Assembly (NCBI RefSeq): GCF_934424005.1
Contig: NZ_CAKRXI010000068.1
Span: forward strand, 1-7,270
DNA from: an uncultured Blautia sp.
GTDB taxonomy: Bacteria > Bacillota > Clostridia > Lachnospirales > Lachnospiraceae
DNA length: 7,270 nucleotides
Direction: 5' to 3'
Shown: positions 5,994-7,270 of the stretch, piece after piece
How positions within the stretch are numbered: the stretch's first letter is position 1
How the letters are laid out: every line of letters starts with the position of its first letter
Position numbers and translations under genes: made by a program
The notes under the pieces: model-generated
Seen by the model: only the letters and a program-made list of their open reading frames with translations
Told to the model about the DNA's origin: nothing
Databases searched by the model: none

Positions 5994-6316
5994 GCACTTC
6001 CAAAAACTGTTTTCTTATTTCTATATAATAAGGAAACAGTTTTTGTTTTTATATCACCCGGACCCTGAAGCCAGAAAAAGAGTTTTTTCCACATTCGATT
6101 ACGTTTCAGATAACTGCTTATCCACAAACTACGCATTTTATCCATAACATTCTGTGTAAATCTATCTGCCATATGTTTCTCTCTGGTGGATAAAATCTCT
6201 GAAGCGACATTATTCTCTGCTATTGCAGCGGTTACATTCTTTCCAGGAACCATACTTATCATAAGACAAATGACCGCGGTTATCAGCATATGAAAACACT
6301 CTCGCACTTTCTTCAT
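5990..6316 (-). CDS. Small predicted secreted protein of unknown function
   Basis: An open frame of 108 residues that I do not recognise. Support for it being a gene is a very strong ribosome site GAAGGAGG (6323-6330) placed 6 nt before ATG 6316, and a clear export signal: MKKVRE, a hydrophobic stretch at residues 10-23, and a plausible cleavage after VTA30 or AIA33. The remainder is basic and rich in Lys, Arg, Met and Trp (for example MRSLWISSYLKRNRMWKK, residues 61-78). No cysteine pair or known domain is seen after the signal. The frame ends at TAA 5990-5992, overlapping the stop of the convergent phosphoesterase, and residues about 91-106 are encoded by that gene's terminator hairpin, so the C-terminus is either unconstrained or specially regulated. 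A weak promoter TTGGCA-N16-TGTAGT (6392-6419) lies upstream, after the tRNA terminator. A degraded gene is possible. Confidence 0.55.
   Translation of the reverse strand: MKKVRECFHMLITAVICLMISMVPGKNVTAAIAENNVASEILSTREKHMADRFTQNVMDKMRSLWISSYLKRNRMWKKLFFWLQGPGDIKTKTVSLLYRNKKTVFGSA
6001..6050 (+). terminator. Strong rho-independent terminator, partly symmetric
   Basis: A 19-bp stem (6001-6019 with 6027-6045, one T-G wobble) around a 7-nt loop is followed by TTTTTA on the plus strand, just after the phosphoesterase stop. The stem ends in A-tract/T-tract pairs, so the minus strand also shows stem plus TTTTTGG. It may act in both directions, but in that direction it lies inside the convergent reading frame. 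Confidence 0.88.
6085..6193. other. Cluster of DnaA-box-like 9-mers
   Basis: One exact DnaA box TTATCCACA (6118-6126) is accompanied by three single-mismatch copies: TTTTCCACA (6085-6093), TTATCCATA (6138-6146) and, on the other strand, TTATCCACC (6185-6193). All are inside the small secreted-protein frame. The density is more than I would expect by chance, but the sequence is AT-rich and no origin features or dnaA gene are nearby. Confidence 0.25.
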
Positions 6317-6438
6317 AATGATCCTCCTTCTATTTCCAGTCATTTAAGTTCCAGTCAGCATGTCCAGTATCAGGACTGCGCACTTCCCACTACTACACAT
6401 GTAATATAATATATGCCAAACACATAATTTATAGAACC

Positions 6439-6470
6439 TAAAAAAGGTACTATCGTTATGATAGTACCTT
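6439..6470 (-). terminator. Rho-independent terminator of the rRNA-tRNA operon
   Basis: On the minus strand an 11-bp perfect stem AAGGTACTATC (6460-6470) and GATAGTACCTT (6444-6454) around a 5-nt loop is followed by a run of T (six A at 6440-6445 on the plus strand). It lies 8 nt beyond the end of tRNA-Lys, so it closes the whole operon. Confidence 0.9.
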
Positions 6471-6477
6471 AAATTCA

Positions 6478-6550
6478 TGAGACATCGGGGATTCGAACCC
6501 CGGACAACTTGATTAAAAGTCAAGTGCTCTACCAACTGAGCTAATATCCC
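6478..6550 (-). tRNA. tRNA-Lys (anticodon TTT)
   Basis: The 73-nt cloverleaf has acceptor GGGATAT with ATGTCTC (G-U at 2-71 and 5-68), D-arm TAGCTCAGTTGGTAGAGC, anticodon stem-loop CTTGA-CTTTTAA-TCAAG, T-arm CGGGGTTCGAATCCCCG and discriminator A. CCA is not encoded. It is the last tRNA before the terminator. Confidence 0.96.
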
Positions 6551-6563
6551 ATATTCAATTTTA

Positions 6564-6630
6564 CATTACCTCTTACAAGGTAACTGCTCAGGCTTTTTCT
6601 AACAGCCGTTCATTACCTTATGCAAGGTAA
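6564..6630 (-). repeat. Duplicated hairpin unit in the tRNA-Phe to tRNA-Lys spacer
   Basis: Two similar units begin 47 bp apart, at 6564 and 6611. Each reads CATTACCT, four variable bases, then CAAGGTAA, and each folds into a small stem (TTACCT/AGGTAA at 6566-6583; TTACCTT/AAGGTAA at 6613-6630). A third weak stem (GGCT/AGCC) can form between them. None has a U-tract. They may be processing signals or remains of a recombined spacer. Confidence 0.5.
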
Positions 6631-6631
6631 A

Positions 6632-6704
<73 letters not shown>

Positions 6705-6708
6705 AAAA

Positions 6709-6782
6709 TAGCGGGAACAGGATTTGAACCTGTGACCTTCGGGTTATGAGCCCGACGAGCTTCCAGACTGCTCCACCCCGCG
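6709..6782 (-). tRNA. Initiator tRNA-fMet (anticodon CAT)
   Basis: The 74-nt cloverleaf has acceptor CGCGGGG, anticodon stem-loop TCGGG-CTCATAA-CCCGA and T-arm ACAGG-TTCAAAT-CCTGT. The three consecutive G-C pairs at the base of the anticodon loop and the unpaired 1-72 position mark the initiator. The 1-72 mismatch is C-U here, where C-A is usual. Discriminator is A; CCA is not encoded. Confidence 0.95.
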
Positions 6783-6799
6783 ATAATTATGAAGTTTAA

Positions 6800-6872
6800 A
6801 GCCGATGATCGGACTCGAACCGATAACCTGCTGATTACAAATCAGCTGCTCTGCCAATTGAGCCACATCGGC
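6800..6872 (-). tRNA. tRNA-Thr (anticodon TGT)
   Basis: The 73-nt cloverleaf has acceptor GCCGATG/CATCGGC fully paired, anticodon stem-loop GCTGA-TTTGTAA-TCAGC, T-arm ATCGGTTCGAGTCCGAT and discriminator T. CCA is not encoded. Confidence 0.96.
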
Positions 6873-6893
6873 TTAGCCAATGATAAGGCTTAG

Positions 6894-6975
6894 TGGGTGG
6901 AGAAGGATTCGAACCTTCGAAGGCGGTGCCAACAGATTTACAGTCTGCCCCCTTTGGCCACTCGGGAATCCACCC
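6894..6975 (-). tRNA. tRNA-Tyr (anticodon GTA), class II
   Basis: The 82-nt gene has acceptor GGGTGGA/TCCACCC fully paired, anticodon stem-loop CAGA-CTGTAAA-TCTG, a long variable arm as expected for bacterial tRNA-Tyr, T-arm GAAGG-TTCGAAT-CCTTC and discriminator A. CCA is not encoded. Confidence 0.95.
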
Positions 6976-6985
6976 ATGGTTTATA

Positions 6986-7058
6986 TGGGACCTATAGGGC
7001 TCGAACCTATGACCCTCTGCTTGTAAGGCAGATGCTCTCCCAGCTGAGCTAAGATCCC
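6986..7058 (-). tRNA. tRNA-Val (anticodon TAC)
   Basis: The 73-nt cloverleaf has acceptor GGGATCT with AGGTCCC (one U-G), anticodon stem-loop TCTGC-CTTACAA-GCAGA, T-arm ATAGGTTCGAGCCCTAT and discriminator A. CCA is not encoded. It lies only 10 bp upstream (in transcription) of tRNA-Tyr. Confidence 0.96.
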
Positions 7059-7076
7059 ACATATTTAATTAACGTA

Positions 7077-7092
7077 CATACCTTTCGGTATG
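7077..7092 (-). other. GAAA-tetraloop hairpin between tRNA-Asp and tRNA-Val
   Basis: Reading the minus strand, CATACC-GAAA-GGTATG is a perfect 6-bp stem capped by a GNRA tetraloop, starting 2 nt after the 3' end of tRNA-Asp. It may guide 3' processing (inference). Confidence 0.55.
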
Positions 7093-7094
7093 AA

Positions 7095-7168
7095 CGACCC
7101 AGATGAGACTCGAACTCACGACCTCCGCCGTGACAGGGCGGCGCTCTAACCAACTGAGCCACTGGGCC
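7095..7168 (-). tRNA. tRNA-Asp (anticodon GTC)
   Basis: The 74-nt cloverleaf has acceptor GGCCCAG with CTGGGTC (one G-U), anticodon stem-loop CCGCC-CTGTCAC-GGCGG, T-arm GTGAGTTCGAGTCTCAT and the G discriminator typical of tRNA-Asp. CCA is not encoded. It is the first tRNA after 23S rRNA. Confidence 0.96.
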
Positions 7169-7170
7169 TT

Positions 7171-7184
7171 GCAAATTTCTTTGC
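7171..7184 (-). other. GAAA-tetraloop hairpin just before tRNA-Asp
   Basis: Reading the minus strand, GCAAA-GAAA-TTTGC is a perfect 5-bp stem with a GNRA tetraloop, 2 nt upstream of the 5' end of tRNA-Asp. It matches the loop sequence of the hairpin on the other side of this tRNA. Confidence 0.5.
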
Positions 7185-7258
7185 TATAGAAGATGTATCA
7201 CACCTTCAAAACTACATACATGTTGACAACCAACCGAATCAATTCTGACCATGCTTTC

Positions 7259-7270
7259 TTGGTCAAGCCC
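7259..7270 (-). rRNA. 23S rRNA, extreme 3' end (partial)
   Basis: The minus strand enters the window with GGGCTTGACC, the 3' terminal sequence of clostridial 23S rRNA, which pairs with a GGTCAAG at the 5' end of the molecule. The bulk of the gene lies beyond the right edge. The exact mature end is uncertain by a few bases. Directly downstream GGTCA (7246-7250 region) can also pair with TGACC. The remaining spacer to tRNA-Asp is about 90 nt and holds no 5S gene. Confidence 0.65.

Noticed and set aside
6344..6535. 63-codon minus-strand open frame
   Set aside because: It starts inside tRNA-Lys and crosses the operon terminator.
6835..7062. 75-codon minus-strand open frame
   Set aside because: It reads through tRNA-Val, tRNA-Tyr and part of tRNA-Thr on their own strand; this is a common false protein call in tRNA arrays.

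Overview
The window looks like a chromosomal segment of a low-to-mid GC, endospore-forming Firmicute, most likely a gut Lachnospiraceae (inference). The reasons are a spoIID-spoIIQ pair, strong AGGAGG-type ribosome binding sites, a clostridial-type lipoprotein solute-binding protein, sigma-A promoters with TATAAT -10 boxes, and a 23S rRNA 3' end of clostridial type followed by a tRNA array. No transposase, integrase, phage gene or CRISPR array is visible.

Layout from left to right. (1) 1-1439, minus: an ABC-transporter sugar-type substrate-binding lipoprotein, essentially complete; the window ends two bases into its next codon (TA-). (2) 1440-1707: a divergent control region with a near-consensus promoter in each direction and several dyads, including a 12-bp word repeated in mirror orientation 129 bp apart. 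(3) 1708-2373, plus: a hemolysin III/TrhA membrane protein whose terminator overlaps its stop codon. (4) 2405-2668, minus: a small GIY-YIG nuclease-family protein. (5) 2669-2862: a gap with a consensus promoter and, about 85 nt on, a strong hairpin plus U-tract. This reads as a small RNA or attenuator and may also terminate the spoIID-spoIIQ transcript. (6) 2863-4658, minus: spoIID then spoIIQ, the engulfment proteins, both apparently with substituted catalytic residues. (7) 4791-5993, plus: a membrane-anchored calcineurin-like metallophosphoesterase with a strong terminator. (8) 5990-6316, minus: a small predicted secreted protein of unknown function; its stop codon overlaps that of the phosphoesterase and its 3' coding part contains the terminator hairpin. 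(9) 6440-7270, minus: the distal part of an rRNA operon. In transcription order it holds the 23S 3' end, tRNA-Asp, Val, Tyr, Thr, fMet, Phe and Lys, then a rho-independent terminator.

The genes do not form one pathway. The spoIID-spoIIQ pair belongs to forespore engulfment, and the rRNA/tRNA operon is housekeeping. The best leads are the candidate structured RNA at about 2738-2823, the loss of catalytic residues in both engulfment proteins, the open reading frame containing a terminator at 5990-6316, and the dyad-rich promoter region at 1460-1655. No complete new multi-gene system is visible.
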